Source of the DNA: Acidobacterium sp. S8
GTDB lineage: Bacteria > Acidobacteriota > Terriglobia > Terriglobales > Acidobacteriaceae
NCBI RefSeq assembly: GCF_009765985.1
Contig: NZ_LMUM01000011.1
Coordinates: forward strand, 1 to 64,000
Reading direction: 5' to 3'
DNA: 64,000 nt
Part shown: piece after piece, positions 9,370-19,580 of the stretch
Position numbering within the stretch: the first letter of the stretch is position 1
How the letters are laid out: each line of letters starts with the position of its first letter
Made by a program: the position numbers and the translations under genes
Notes under the pieces: model-generated
What the model saw: only the letters and a program-made list of their open reading frames with translations
Told to the model about the DNA's origin: nothing
The model's database searches: none

Positions 9370-10428
9370 ATGCTGCTCGAAGGCATTTTCTCTGCTGTAA
9401 CCACACCGTTCTATCCGGATGGACGTCTCTATCTCCGTAAGCTTGAACATAATATTGGCCGTTATTCGCGTACTCCTATTGCGGGGCTTGTGGTGCTTGG
9501 GTCCACAGGCGAAGCAGTGATGCTCGGAGATGAAGAGACGCGTGAAGTGCTGCGCACGGCGCGAGAATCGGGATCCGCGGAGAAAGTTCTGCTCGCTGGA
9601 GTATCACGCGAAAGCGCGCTCGAAACGTTGAAGCTGGCCGAGTTTGCTGCAGAGCAGAACTACGATGCGGTGCTGGTGCGCACGCCGAACTACTATAGCC
9701 CGCAGATGCGCACGCTTGAAATGCTTACCTACTTCCGCGTCATCGCCGATCGCTCGCCGCTGCCGGTGGTTTTGTACAACATTCCGAAGTTCACGCACTA
9801 CGATTTGCAGATTGAAGTGATTGCCGAACTCGCGCAGCATCCGAACATTATTGGCCTCAAGGATTCAAGCGGCAACGTTGCGCATCTTGCGAAGATCGTC
9901 GAGGTCACACGCTCTGCGCCAAAGCGTACAACTGCCGTAACGAATGTCTTCACTGCATTTACAAGTCGCATGTTGCTCGACCAGCCATTGGAGGCATCTA
10001 CCTTTATCTCTGCAGATACTCTTGGCACAAGTGCCACGGCGGTTGCTGTTCCACCGCCCAGGCCGAAAATTGCCACCCGTACGAAAGAAGTCGGCTTCCA
10101 GGTGCTGAGCGGTGCTGCGAATCAGCTAAAAGAGTCGCTCGACTCCGGAGCTACCGGCGGAGTTCTTGCTTTCGCTGCATTTGCTCCCCAGGCGTGTCAG
10201 GAAATCTACACGGCCTGGAAGGAGAATGATCCTAAGCTGGCTGCGGATAAGCAGCAGCGCATTGTTGAAGCATCGCAGTCTGTGGTGAATCAATATGGCA
10301 TCTCGGGTGTGAAGTTCGCCTGCGATCTGAATGGTTATTACGGCGGTCGTCCGCGCATTCCATTACTTCCTCTCAGTGGGGAAGAGCAGATTTATGTCAC
10401 GCAATTATTAGCCGATGTGCGCCACTAG
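9370..10428 (+). CDS. DapA/dihydrodipicolinate synthase-family class I aldolase with an insertion
   Basis: The 352-residue protein has the TIM-barrel of the DHDPS/N-acetylneuraminate lyase family. Visible catalytic residues are the GSTGEAV loop (residues 44-50), Tyr136 in VLYNIP and the Schiff-base Lys164 in IGLKDSSGN. Family members are usually near 290-300 residues; here an extra stretch of roughly 45-50 residues, rich in Thr, Ala and Pro (about 187-240), sits between barrel strands. Because substrate-defining positions cannot be read with confidence, the product may be a keto-acid aldolase or DHDPS-like lyase rather than the lysine enzyme. No Shine-Dalgarno is visible: TAAAAT at 9358-9363 ends six bases before the ATG, so the message could be leaderless. 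Confidence 0.85.
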   Translation: MLLEGIFSAVTTPFYPDGRLYLRKLEHNIGRYSRTPIAGLVVLGSTGEAVMLGDEETREVLRTARESGSAEKVLLAGVSRESALETLKLAEFAAEQNYDAVLVRTPNYYSPQMRTLEMLTYFRVIADRSPLPVVLYNIPKFTHYDLQIEVIAELAQHPNIIGLKDSSGNVAHLAKIVEVTRSAPKRTTAVTNVFTAFTSRMLLDQPLEASTFISADTLGTSATAVAVPPPRPKIATRTKEVGFQVLSGAANQLKESLDSGATGGVLAFAAFAPQACQEIYTAWKENDPKLAADKQQRIVEASQSVVNQYGISGVKFACDLNGYYGGRPRIPLLPLSGEEQIYVTQLLADVRH

Positions 10429-10547
10429 AATTCGCTGATAACTTCTTTTTATTCCAGCGAGATACCATTCAAATGTGGATACTCGCCACTCAGTGGCGAT
10501 ATTTCCCATTGAGGTACGTGAGGCGCAGAATTCCGCTCCTGACTCGC

Positions 10548-10553
10548 TATAAT
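10548..10553 (+). promoter_or_regulatory. Likely -10 box of the korAB promoter
   Basis: A perfect TATAAT lies 52 bases before the korA ATG, in a 177-base gap. No good -35 box is found at 16-18 bases upstream, so an activator or another sigma factor may be needed. GAAGGGAAC upstream of the ATG can serve as ribosome binding site. Confidence 0.45.
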
Positions 10554-10605
10554 AAAGGGTGAAAGATCGCATCTTTCCACCTCCACTCGAAGGGAACATC
10601 GCCCA

Positions 10606-12456
10606 ATGGCGACAGGAGACGTTGCGCTAGGCCATCAGGCTGCAGGCGCAAGCGTACACGACGCTTCCAAACGTGTTGTTAATGATTTCAGCATCCAGGT
10701 AGCCACAGTCAACGGCTCAGGCTCGCAGTCCGCCAACATTATTCTGCTCAAGAGCATCTTTGGCATGGGAATTCCGGTCAGCGGTAAGAACCTCTTTCCG
10801 TCGAATATCGCCGGCCTGCCCACCTGGTACACCATTCGCGCCAGCAAAAATGGCTACGTTGCCCGTAAGAAAGAAATCGATGTTCTGATTGCGATGAATC
10901 CGGAGACAGCGAAGGACGATATCCTTTCGCTGCCCGCAGGCGCTGTCGCGATTTATGAAGACGCAGCGAACCTCGCACAGTATCGCAACGATGTCATCTG
11001 GTATCCAGTTCCTTTTGATAAGTTGACCGCCGCAGTCTGTCCGGAAGCGCGTCTGCGTAAGCTGGTCAAGAACATGATTTACGTCGGCGTCGCCGCCAGG
11101 CTGCTGTCGTTCGATATGACGGCAGTCGAAGCTGCCCTGCGTCGCCAGTTCGCCAAGAAGCAGAAGGCTGCTGATCTGAACTGGGCCGCCGTGCAGGCTG
11201 GCTACAACTATGCAAGCGAATCGCTGACGAAGCACGATCCTTACGTCCTCGAGCGCATGCATGCCACCGATGGCAAGATCATCATCGACGGCAACGCGGC
11301 TGCTGCTTTAGGCGCACTTTTCGCGGGCGTCACTGTCGTGACTTGGTATCCGATCACGCCGTCTTCGTCCGTCGTCGAACAGCTCATCGATTACTTGAAG
11401 AAATACCGTATCGAACCTGATGGCAAAGCCACCTTCGCCGTCGTGCAGGCGGAGGATGAACTCGCTGCCGTCGGTATGGTGCTTGGCGCTGGTTGGGCAG
11501 GCGCCCGTTCCATGACCGCAACCTCCGGTCCCGGAATTTCGCTCATGGCGGAATTCGCAGGTCTCGGCTATTTCACCGAGTTGCCTGGAGTCATCTTTGA
11601 CATTCAGCGTGTCGGCCCCTCCACAGGTCTACCTACGCGCACCGCGCAGGCCGATATACTCTCCATCGCCTATCTTTCGCACGGCGACACCAAGCACGTC
11701 ATGCTGCTTCCCGGCAACGTGAAGGAGTGCTTTGAATTCGGTACTGCAGCCTTCGATTTAGCAGAGCGCCTGCAGACTCCCGTCTTCGTTGTCAGCGATC
11801 TCGATCTCGGCATGAACAACTGGATGTCCGAACCATTCGACTATCCGGAGAAGCCGCTCGACCGCGGCAAGGTGCTCACCGCTGAAGATCTGAAGCGTCT
11901 CGGCGAGTTTGCCCGCTATAAGGATGTCGATGGCGATGCGATTCCGTATCGTACGCTCCCCGGCACCGACCACCCCAAGGCCGCCTACTTCACGCGTGGC
12001 AGCGGACACAATGAGAAGGCGCAGTACACCGAGCGTCCAGATGATTACCAGAACCTGATGGAGCGCCTGAACCGCAAGTTTGAGACAGCGCGCACGCTTG
12101 TTCCGCACCCCGTCGTTGTGCAAACAGGGAAGTCGAAGGTTGGCATCATTGCCTTCGGTACTTCCGACTTCGCAGTGCTCGAAAGCCGCGACCAGCTCAA
12201 GAAGGAATACGGCGTCGAGACGGATTACCTCCGCATCCGCGCCTTCCCCTTCACGAAGGAAGTGCATGAGTTCGTCACTTCGCACGATCGCATCTACATC
12301 GTCGAGCAGAACCGCGACGCACAGCTGCAGAGCCTGTTGAAGCTCGATCTGCCTGCGGAAGACGCGGTGAAGCTGCGTTCCATCCGTCACTTCAACGGCC
12401 TGCCAATCGACGCGCGTTCCGTCACCGATGAGTTCGTGCTGCAGGAGGGAATTTAA
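10606..12456 (+). CDS. korA: 2-oxoacid:ferredoxin oxidoreductase, fused gamma-alpha subunit
   Basis: The 616-residue protein joins a gamma domain (about residues 25-215, opening NDFSIQVATVNGSGSQSAN) to an alpha pyrimidine-binding domain (from about 225, GNAAAALGALFAGVTVVTWYP-ITPSSS). The conserved segment QAEDELAAVGMVLGAGWAGAR and the TSGPG loop are present. With KorB it would interconvert 2-oxoglutarate (or another 2-oxoacid) plus CoA with acyl-CoA, CO2 and reduced ferredoxin in the cytoplasm. The two-gene format with gamma fused to alpha is that of KorAB enzymes of aerobes and of reductive-TCA bacteria. Substrate preference for 2-oxoglutarate is inferred from the format, not from diagnostic residues. 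korB follows after two bases. Confidence 0.92.
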   Translation: MATGDVALGHQAAGASVHDASKRVVNDFSIQVATVNGSGSQSANIILLKSIFGMGIPVSGKNLFPSNIAGLPTWYTIRASKNGYVARKKEIDVLIAMNPETAKDDILSLPAGAVAIYEDAANLAQYRNDVIWYPVPFDKLTAAVCPEARLRKLVKNMIYVGVAARLLSFDMTAVEAALRRQFAKKQKAADLNWAAVQAGYNYASESLTKHDPYVLERMHATDGKIIIDGNAAAALGALFAGVTVVTWYPITPSSSVVEQLIDYLKKYRIEPDGKATFAVVQAEDELAAVGMVLGAGWAGARSMTATSGPGISLMAEFAGLGYFTELPGVIFDIQRVGPSTGLPTRTAQADILSIAYLSHGDTKHVMLLPGNVKECFEFGTAAFDLAERLQTPVFVVSDLDLGMNNWMSEPFDYPEKPLDRGKVLTAEDLKRLGEFARYKDVDGDAIPYRTLPGTDHPKAAYFTRGSGHNEKAQYTERPDDYQNLMERLNRKFETARTLVPHPVVVQTGKSKVGIIAFGTSDFAVLESRDQLKKEYGVETDYLRIRAFPFTKEVHEFVTSHDRIYIVEQNRDAQLQSLLKLDLPAEDAVKLRSIRHFNGLPIDARSVTDEFVLQEGI

Positions 12457-12458
12457 TC

Positions 12459-13514
12459 ATGGCAACAACGACAGCAACTCCCGCCCCGCCACCAGCACCG
12501 AAGGTGAACCGCCTCGGTTTGCCGATCCTCGATTATCGCGGCGGCAAGACCACGCTCTGCGCTGGCTGTGGACACAATGCCATCTCCGAGCGCATCATCG
12601 ACGCGCTTTATGAGATGGGCGTTCAGCCTGAACGCGTCATGAAGCTTTCCGGGATCGGTTGTTCTTCCAAGAGCCCGGCCTACTTCCTGTCGCGCGCCCA
12701 CAGCTTCAACAGCGTTCATGGCCGCATGCCCGCAGTCGCCACCGGCGCGCTGCTGGCCAACAAAACCATGACGGCGCTTGGCGTTTCTGGTGACGGTGAT
12801 ACGGCTTCGATCGGCATGGGGCAGTTCGTCCACCTCATGCGCCGCAACCTGCCGCTGATCTACATCATTGAAGACAATGGCGTGTACGGTTTGACCAAGG
12901 GCCAGTTCTCGGCTACCGCCGACATTGGCTCGAAGCTCAAGACCGGCGTCGTGAACGATCTTCCCGCCATCGATACCTGCACGCTCGCCATCCAGCTTGG
13001 CGCAACCTTTGTGGGTCGCTCCTTCTCCGGTGATAAGAAGCAGCTCCTCGCCATGTTGAAGGCAGCACTCGCGCACAAAGGCACGGTGATGCTCGATGTC
13101 ATCTCACCCTGCGTCACCTTCAACGACCACGAAGGCTCGACCAAGAGCTACAAGTACATGCAGGAACACGAAGAGGCCATCACCGAAGTTGGTTTTGTGC
13201 CGCACTTCGAAGACATTGCCATCGACTACGACGAAGGCTCGACCTACGACGTGAAAATGCACGATGGTTCGCACCTGCGTTTGCGTAAGCTGCAGGAAGA
13301 CTATGACCCGACCAGCCGCGTGACCGCAGTGAAGGCACTGATGGAAGCGCACGAGAAGGGCGAGGTTCTTACAGGTGTCTTCTACATCGACACCGAGAAG
13401 CCAAGCTTCACTAGCCTGCTCAATCTCGTCGATGAGCCACTTGCAACCCTTCCGCAGGAGCGCACGCGCCCCTCGAAGCAGGCGCTCGATGAGATCATGA
13501 ATCGCTTGAAATAG
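12459..13514 (+). CDS. korB: 2-oxoacid:ferredoxin oxidoreductase, beta subunit
   Basis: The 351-residue product is the thiamine diphosphate-binding subunit. Four Cys expected to hold the [4Fe-4S] cluster are visible: CAGCGHN near residues 28-34, GIGCSSKSP near 65-70, and SPCVTFNDH near 215. The ThDP motif runs from SGDGDTASIGMGQFVHLMRR to IEDNGVYGLTKGQFS. It is translated from the same message as korA, with a good ribosome binding site (GGAGG) inside the end of korA. No ferredoxin gene is present next to it. The gene ends in front of a terminator shared with the convergent SDR gene. Confidence 0.93.
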   Translation: MATTTATPAPPPAPKVNRLGLPILDYRGGKTTLCAGCGHNAISERIIDALYEMGVQPERVMKLSGIGCSSKSPAYFLSRAHSFNSVHGRMPAVATGALLANKTMTALGVSGDGDTASIGMGQFVHLMRRNLPLIYIIEDNGVYGLTKGQFSATADIGSKLKTGVVNDLPAIDTCTLAIQLGATFVGRSFSGDKKQLLAMLKAALAHKGTVMLDVISPCVTFNDHEGSTKSYKYMQEHEEAITEVGFVPHFEDIAIDYDEGSTYDVKMHDGSHLRLRKLQEDYDPTSRVTAVKALMEAHEKGEVLTGVFYIDTEKPSFTSLLNLVDEPLATLPQERTRPSKQALDEIMNRLK

Positions 13515-13532
13515 TTGTCATGTTAATCACGA

Positions 13533-13557
13533 AGCCCCGCAACTTGCGGGGCTTTTC
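13533..13557. terminator. Bidirectional terminator between korB and the SDR gene
   Basis: AGCCCCGCAA-C-TTGCGGGGCT (13533-13553) is followed by TTTT on the plus strand. It serves korB and may also stop transcription from the convergent minus-strand gene. Confidence 0.85.
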
Positions 13558-13578
13558 TATATGCGGATTGGCAACAAT

Positions 13579-14299
13579 TCAGCGGCTGCCATAAACAGGC
13601 ACGGCGGCACCGTGAACTGCCGAGCTGTCGTCACTGCAAAGAAAGAGAATGACGCGGGCGAGTTCTTCAGGCTTCGGCCAGGAGCTGAAGTCGGCATCCG
13701 GCATGGCTGCGCGGTTCGCTGGGGTATCGATAATGCTCGGAAGAATTGAATTGACGCGAACACCCGTTCCCATAAGATCAGCGGCCAGACAGTCCATGAG
13801 CGCCACAGCGGCTGCTTTCGATGACGCATAGGCCGATGCTCCTGCAGCGTGATCGATAGCCGCTTTCGCAGCGACATTCACGATAGCTCCCATGCCCTTG
13901 TTTCAGCATCGCCGGAACAACGGCACGCGAAAGTGCAAAGCCTGACCGTAGGTTCAGTTGCAACATCTGGTCGAAGACCTTTGCATCCATCTCCCAAAGC
14001 TTCAGACCGCCAGCGTAACCACCGACGGTATTCGCCAATGCATCCAGTTTGCCGTGTTTTTGCAGCGTATCATCCACCAACGCGCTAACTGCCACTTCGT
14101 CGGTCACGTCTACCTTGTGCCCATCAAGCCTGGAAGAATGTTCTTGTGCAGCGTCTTTCAGTGCATCGAGCTCGCTCTGCTTTTGATAAGTAACAACGAC
14201 GTCGGCACCTTCCTTCAAAAATGCCAAAGTGACAGCACGTCCCAGACCGCCCGTTCCACCGCTGACGAGAACCACTTTGCCCGCAAATCTCTGGCTCAT
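13579..14299 (-). pseudogene. Short-chain dehydrogenase/reductase gene broken by a +1 frameshift
   Basis: Two minus-strand frames together make one SDR of normal length (about 240 residues). The upstream part (start ATG at 14299) has the Rossmann motif VSGGTGGLGRA and the NTVGG (NNAG-like) motif, and loses the frame after PAMLKQG. The downstream part picks up with MGAIVNVAAKAA and has YASSK as the catalytic Tyr/Lys motif and the usual NSILPSIIDTPANRAAM. On the coding strand AAACAAGGGCATGGGA has one base too many (AAACAGGGC or similar expected), near forward position 13895. The position of the catalytic Ser (NISS in most SDRs) reads NVAA. Either a decaying gene or a one-base sequencing error. 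Confidence 0.85.
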
Positions 14300-14391
14300 C
14301 TTTCCTCCAAAATAAACTGCTCAATGTCTGCTCGTGCTCTCACTGTAAAGCTTCGCTGGCAGAAAGTCTTTAAGCAGCTCTCGGAGTGATC

Positions 14392-15837
14392 TCAGAAGCC
14401 CTTACGGATGAAAAACTCTCCGAAAAGATTCAACAGGCCATCGGCGCCTAGATTGAAGCCGATGGTTTTCGCCATGACGTCGTTACGCTCCAGTTCCGGT
14501 ACGCCGAGTTTGGGATAGTACATTTCCTTGGCCATAAAAGCTGCGCCCACGGTTCCCGCCAGCAGCGGAATATTGACAAACTTACGCCCTGAGTCCGTGT
14601 GGCCCACTACGAGACTGGTAAAGGCGTTCCCCATGCGGGTGCTACCTGAATGTCCGGAACCAAGCGGTATATAGCGTGGATCCATTCCGAAGGTTGCAGG
14701 AAGCGCGAAATTGGCGAGAAACTGCTGCGTCTCAGATTCGCTGAAACCGCCAATAAATCTGCGCTCGTGGTAGCGGACATCGCCTTCCAGATTGTCACGC
14801 CATGCCTGGACATCTTTTCCATACTGTACAAAGATCGCGTCGAAGGCCAACGCCTCTTCTTCGGTCGTGATGTTTGGCACAGGCGGCTGGGCGGGCTGAT
14901 CGGGAATGTCGGGCATGCCTGCGATCAGGGCGCCCTGAATAAAGTTGCGCAATCCCCATGTGCTGCGAACCCAATAGAAAAATTTGCCGCCAACCGAGAG
15001 TGGATAATAAGAATCTTCGGTTGCCTCGCCCTGAGAGGTGTACATCTCGATATCGGGCTTGATGGCTGAACGGACGAGCTCCCGGCCTACATTCGTCGCC
15101 AGGTCTCCGGCGAGGCTGTAGCCGGTATAGCGCCAGACAAATTGCCCGGTCTGCAATTGGGGCACGTCAAATTCTTTTGCGTAAACAGATTTGCCGAGAT
15201 AGGCCGCAGCGATTGTGCCGCCAATCTTGGAGTAATTGGGAGCCAGTCTGCCGTTGTCGCTGCGGGTCACGACGATTGCGCTTACCGCATGCCACATTCT
15301 CTGGCTGAAGCTGCCGTCTATGTAGGCGGAAACGTAGCGAGGATCCTGTCGCAGCGCTACAGGAAGGACAAAATTGCTGAGCAACTGGCGGGTTTCTGCC
15401 GTCGTCAATCCCACCGCAAAGCGGCGTCCGCGATAGCGTAACTCGTCTTCGCTGGAGCGCCGCCATGTGTCCATGGCATCCCCGTAAGCATCCATCGCAT
15501 TGGCATAATTCTGCACGCCATCGATGGTGATAGTCGCCGGTGGCTGGGGCTGCTCCGGCGCAGAAGGCAGATTGGGAATCCCAGCAACAAACCCGGCCTC
15601 CAGAAAATTGCGGAAGGAGCCGGTGCTGCGTACGGCGTATCTGAGCTTCATACCCCAGGTAATGGTCGTGACCGGCATCGCCGGACGGTAATTGTGCGGA
15701 ACGGGCTTGTTTGGTGTATTTTCGGCCACGTTTGGCGACGGAGCAGACGGCAGGTTGTCATCTTCTGCTTGTGCAGATCGGCAACTTGCTCCGCAACATA
15801 CACATAGCAGGATGATGAACGGCAATAAGCACTTCAT
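14392..15837 (-). CDS. Exported protein with two tandem copies of an unknown domain
   Basis: The 481-residue protein has a signal peptide (hydrophobic core FIILLCVCCGASC). Residues about 64-258 and 285-475 are diverged copies of one unit. Shared landmarks are VRSTGSFRNF / VRSTWGLRNF, GIPNLPSAP / GMPDIPDQP, LRYRGRRF / VRYHERRF, ETRQLLSNF / ETQQFLANF and QDPRYV / MDPRYI. Each copy ends in small-residue-rich segments (IGGTIAAAYLGKSVY, LLAGTVGAAFMAKEMYY) that could be membrane-facing. I do not recognise the family. The duplicate architecture and export suggest an envelope structural protein or outer-membrane-associated protein. It is preceded by about 180 bases without a gene. Confidence 0.75.
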   Translation of the reverse strand: MKCLLPFIILLCVCCGASCRSAQAEDDNLPSAPSPNVAENTPNKPVPHNYRPAMPVTTITWGMKLRYAVRSTGSFRNFLEAGFVAGIPNLPSAPEQPQPPATITIDGVQNYANAMDAYGDAMDTWRRSSEDELRYRGRRFAVGLTTAETRQLLSNFVLPVALRQDPRYVSAYIDGSFSQRMWHAVSAIVVTRSDNGRLAPNYSKIGGTIAAAYLGKSVYAKEFDVPQLQTGQFVWRYTGYSLAGDLATNVGRELVRSAIKPDIEMYTSQGEATEDSYYPLSVGGKFFYWVRSTWGLRNFIQGALIAGMPDIPDQPAQPPVPNITTEEEALAFDAIFVQYGKDVQAWRDNLEGDVRYHERRFIGGFSESETQQFLANFALPATFGMDPRYIPLGSGHSGSTRMGNAFTSLVVGHTDSGRKFVNIPLLAGTVGAAFMAKEMYYPKLGVPELERNDVMAKTIGFNLGADGLLNLFGEFFIRKGF

Positions 15838-16017
15838 CCTGGTACCTCAACGCTTTAAGGGAGATATCGGTGTGGTTCGGATTTAAGAATAGCCGAAACT
15901 AACCAGACGGGTAACAAAATCCTGGTTACTTTTGGGGATTACCTAACATTCTGTCGATCTGATGGATTTTTATTTATGGGAAGAAAAAGAAGGTAAAGTT
16001 CGCTGCGGGATAAAAAA

Positions 16018-16692
16018 TCACCTGAAATATTCGGTTTTCAAGTCAGTTTTTTCTTTGCGTACTTCTTCGATGGCGTTGTTCAGATCGGTTTCGATCATCG
16101 TTTCTGCAGACGGAAAGTTATCGGCCTTCAAGTTGGCTTGGTTAATTGCGGAGGCAAGCTCCCCGAGAGGTTTATCGACCGCCTGCCATGCCCGGGGAGA
16201 GATATGTGAATCTGCTTTCATAGCGAGGATTGTGCCTTCGCTCACTCCCAGACCCTGTAACTCTGCCTTTAGATTGCCTGGAGTAGTGTGATAGCTCTGT
16301 GAAATTTGTATCAGCTGGGCGACGCCTTTTAGCTGCATCAGAAGCTGACTAAGTCGTTGATCCAGCTGGTCATAAGCGCTCAGTGTGTCCTTCAATTCGG
16401 CTTGTCGCGTCGCTAAGTCTGCCTTTTTCATCTCCAGATCACCGTTTGCCTTGATGGTGAAATAGGCTGTACCAAAGGCTGTCCCCGCAGCGATCAGAGC
16501 CGATACAAGGGAACTGCCGAGCAACATGCCGACCATGGATGGGCGATCCGATTTGACGGCATCTTTGATCTCATCCAGCCATGTTGCTGGAATGTTGGAC
16601 GGCAGGGAGACAGGCGACACAGTGACGGTGCCAGTAGGAGGCGGCGATCCTGCAGGCGGGGTGCCCATACCGCCTCCGGAGGTGGTGTTCAT
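16018..16692 (-). CDS. Membrane-anchored coiled-coil protein of unknown function
   Basis: The 224-residue product begins with a Gly/Pro/Thr-rich tail (residues 1-35), then one clear membrane segment around residues 54-80 (MLLGSSLVSALIAAGTAFGT). A charged heptad-like region follows (NGDLEMKKADLATRQAELKD and QLDQRLSQLLMQL), suggesting a coiled coil, and a C-terminal helical part. No enzymatic motif is visible. Its start lies three bases after the stop of the upstream 153-residue gene, so the two form a unit. A cell-envelope partner or stress-related role is only a guess. Confidence 0.65.
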   Translation of the reverse strand: MNTTSGGGMGTPPAGSPPPTGTVTVSPVSLPSNIPATWLDEIKDAVKSDRPSMVGMLLGSSLVSALIAAGTAFGTAYFTIKANGDLEMKKADLATRQAELKDTLSAYDQLDQRLSQLLMQLKGVAQLIQISQSYHTTPGNLKAELQGLGVSEGTILAMKADSHISPRAWQAVDKPLGELASAINQANLKADNFPSAETMIETDLNNAIEEVRKEKTDLKTEYFR

Positions 16693-16695
16693 TCG

Positions 16696-17157
16696 TTAGT
16701 CCTGTGGATGAACTGCCTGTGGATGCTGTTCATCCATCGTGACTCTCATGCCGAATTTAGCGTTCGAGCAGAGAATAGTGCCGTCTTTGCAAACCACGCA
16801 TGATGGAGGCGGTTCGAGCGCTTTGGGATCTTTGCAGGAGGCAATTGGTTTTGCAACAGCGGTAGCTTCGTTTGTGTCGTTCGTTTTTTTCATCGCGTCC
16901 TGCGCGGATGCGAGGTAGTCCTCGAGCGAATGAAATCGAATTTTTTCTGTAGTATTTATAGGGATCGCTGCTGTTTTCTCTCCAGTATCGGTGAAGGCGA
17001 ACAGGGAGCCAGTGCCGGACTCCTTCAACTGACTGGCGATTTTAGTCTTTACGGTGGGAGACAGTGTCGCCTTCTCGGTCGACTGGGACCATCCGCTGGA
17101 GAGAGAGAGCGTCAGCAGGAAGGAAATACAAAAGAGAGCTTTTGCCGACATGCGCAT
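16696..17157 (-). CDS. Small exported Cys-containing protein of unknown function
   Basis: The 153-residue product has a signal peptide (ALFCISFLLTLSLSSGWSQS). The mature part is about 130 residues with Lys/Thr-rich sequence and a cluster of four Cys near the C-terminus (CKDPKALEPPPSCVVCKDG, then ILCSNAK), which could form disulfides or bind a metal. The start could also be the Met two codons in. It is followed after three bases by the membrane coiled-coil gene, implying cotranscription. No family was recognised. Confidence 0.65.
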   Translation of the reverse strand: MRMSAKALFCISFLLTLSLSSGWSQSTEKATLSPTVKTKIASQLKESGTGSLFAFTDTGEKTAAIPINTTEKIRFHSLEDYLASAQDAMKKTNDTNEATAVAKPIASCKDPKALEPPPSCVVCKDGTILCSNAKFGMRVTMDEQHPQAVHPQD

Positions 17158-17273
17158 GCGTCCTCAACAATCAGAGCCCTTTGAGCTAGAAGGCTGATCT
17201 TACCTCGAGGCAACTCTAAATCCAAGCCGGATCTCACAGAAATTAGTTCCCATCCGCTTCTTTCCTCAAACGA

Positions 17274-17303
17274 GGAAGGCCCCGCATTTTTGCGGGGCCT
17301 TCC
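17274..17303. terminator. Strong hairpin terminator downstream of groEL
   Basis: A 13-base perfect stem, GGAAGGCCCCGCA/TGCGGGGCCTTCC, closes a four-T loop. It lies 37 bases past the groEL stop codon. The T tract after it on the minus strand is poor (TCGTTT), but the stem is very stable. Confidence 0.75.
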
Positions 17304-17340
17304 TGCGCCGTAACAGCGCCTTTCCTTGGACAGCAAGTTC

Positions 17341-19020
<1,680 letters not shown>

Positions 19021-19100
19021 TTACATCGCGGAGCCTGTGGCTCCGTATGAAATTCACGAATCCGGGTATCCCAGGTTCGCGAATCTAACCTGGGTGGAAG

Positions 19101-19412
19101 TTACTTCTTCAAGATGCCGAGGACTTCTTCCTCACGCATGATGAGGAATTCTTCGCCATCGATCTTGATTTCGGTGCCGGAATACTTGCCGAAGAGGACG
19201 CGGTCGCCAGACTTTACATCGAGCGGGAAAACCTTGCCTTCGTCGTTGGACTTACCCTTGCCGACGGCGATCACTTCGCCTTCCTGCGGCTTTTCTTTGG
19301 CAGTGTCCGGAATGATGATTCCGCCACGAACGGTCTCGCCCTCGTCCACTCGGCGAACCAAGATGCGGTCGTGCAGCGGAGTAAAGGTAGTGGCTACAGT
19401 TGCAGTTGCCAT
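19101..19412 (-). CDS. groES: Co-chaperonin GroES (Hsp10)
   Basis: The correct start is the ATG at 19412, preceded by GAAGGAGAAACACCGCA; an open extension to 19538 runs through the promoter region and is rejected. The 103-residue product has the GroES fold landmarks [15 protein letters not shown], the mobile loop [18 protein letters not shown] and the C-terminal EVLGILKK. It caps GroEL. Its 5' leader of about 130 bases contains the CIRCE operator. Confidence 0.97.
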   Translation of the reverse strand: MATATVATTFTPLHDRILVRRVDEGETVRGGIIIPDTAKEKPQEGEVIAVGKGKSNDEGKVFPLDVKSGDRVLFGKYSGTEIKIDGEEFLIMREEEVLGILKK

Positions 19413-19525
19413 TGCGGTGTTTCTCCTTCGCGCGAGAATCTCTCGCGGTTTTTGAATGCTGAAATCAGGATGTTTTACTGCGAAATTGAGGAGCTTTAAG
19501 TGCCAAAACGACTCATTTCGGGGCT

Positions 19526-19552
19526 TTAGCACTTTCACTCTTTGATTGCTAA
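19526..19552. promoter_or_regulatory. CIRCE operator (HrcA-binding site) of groESL
   Basis: TTAGCACTT-N9-GATTGCTAA differs from the consensus CIRCE inverted repeat (TTAGCACTC-N9-GAGTGCTAA) at one base in each arm and keeps the exact 9-9-9 spacing. It abuts the -10 box of the groES promoter, the usual position for repression by HrcA. No hrcA gene is in the window. Confidence 0.9.
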
Positions 19553-19580
19553 TGTAGGGAAGTCAGGAGACGTTTGTCAA
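19551..19580 (-). promoter_or_regulatory. Sigma-70 promoter of groES-groEL
   Basis: On the minus strand a perfect TTGACA (forward 19575-19580) is separated by 18 bases from TACATT (forward 19551-19556). Transcription would start inside the CIRCE element. No heat-shock sigma-32 box is seen. Confidence 0.8.

Noticed and set aside
19412-19538. A longer groES starting at 19538
   Set aside because: The extension crosses the CIRCE element, and the ATG at 19412 has the ribosome binding site and standard N-terminus.
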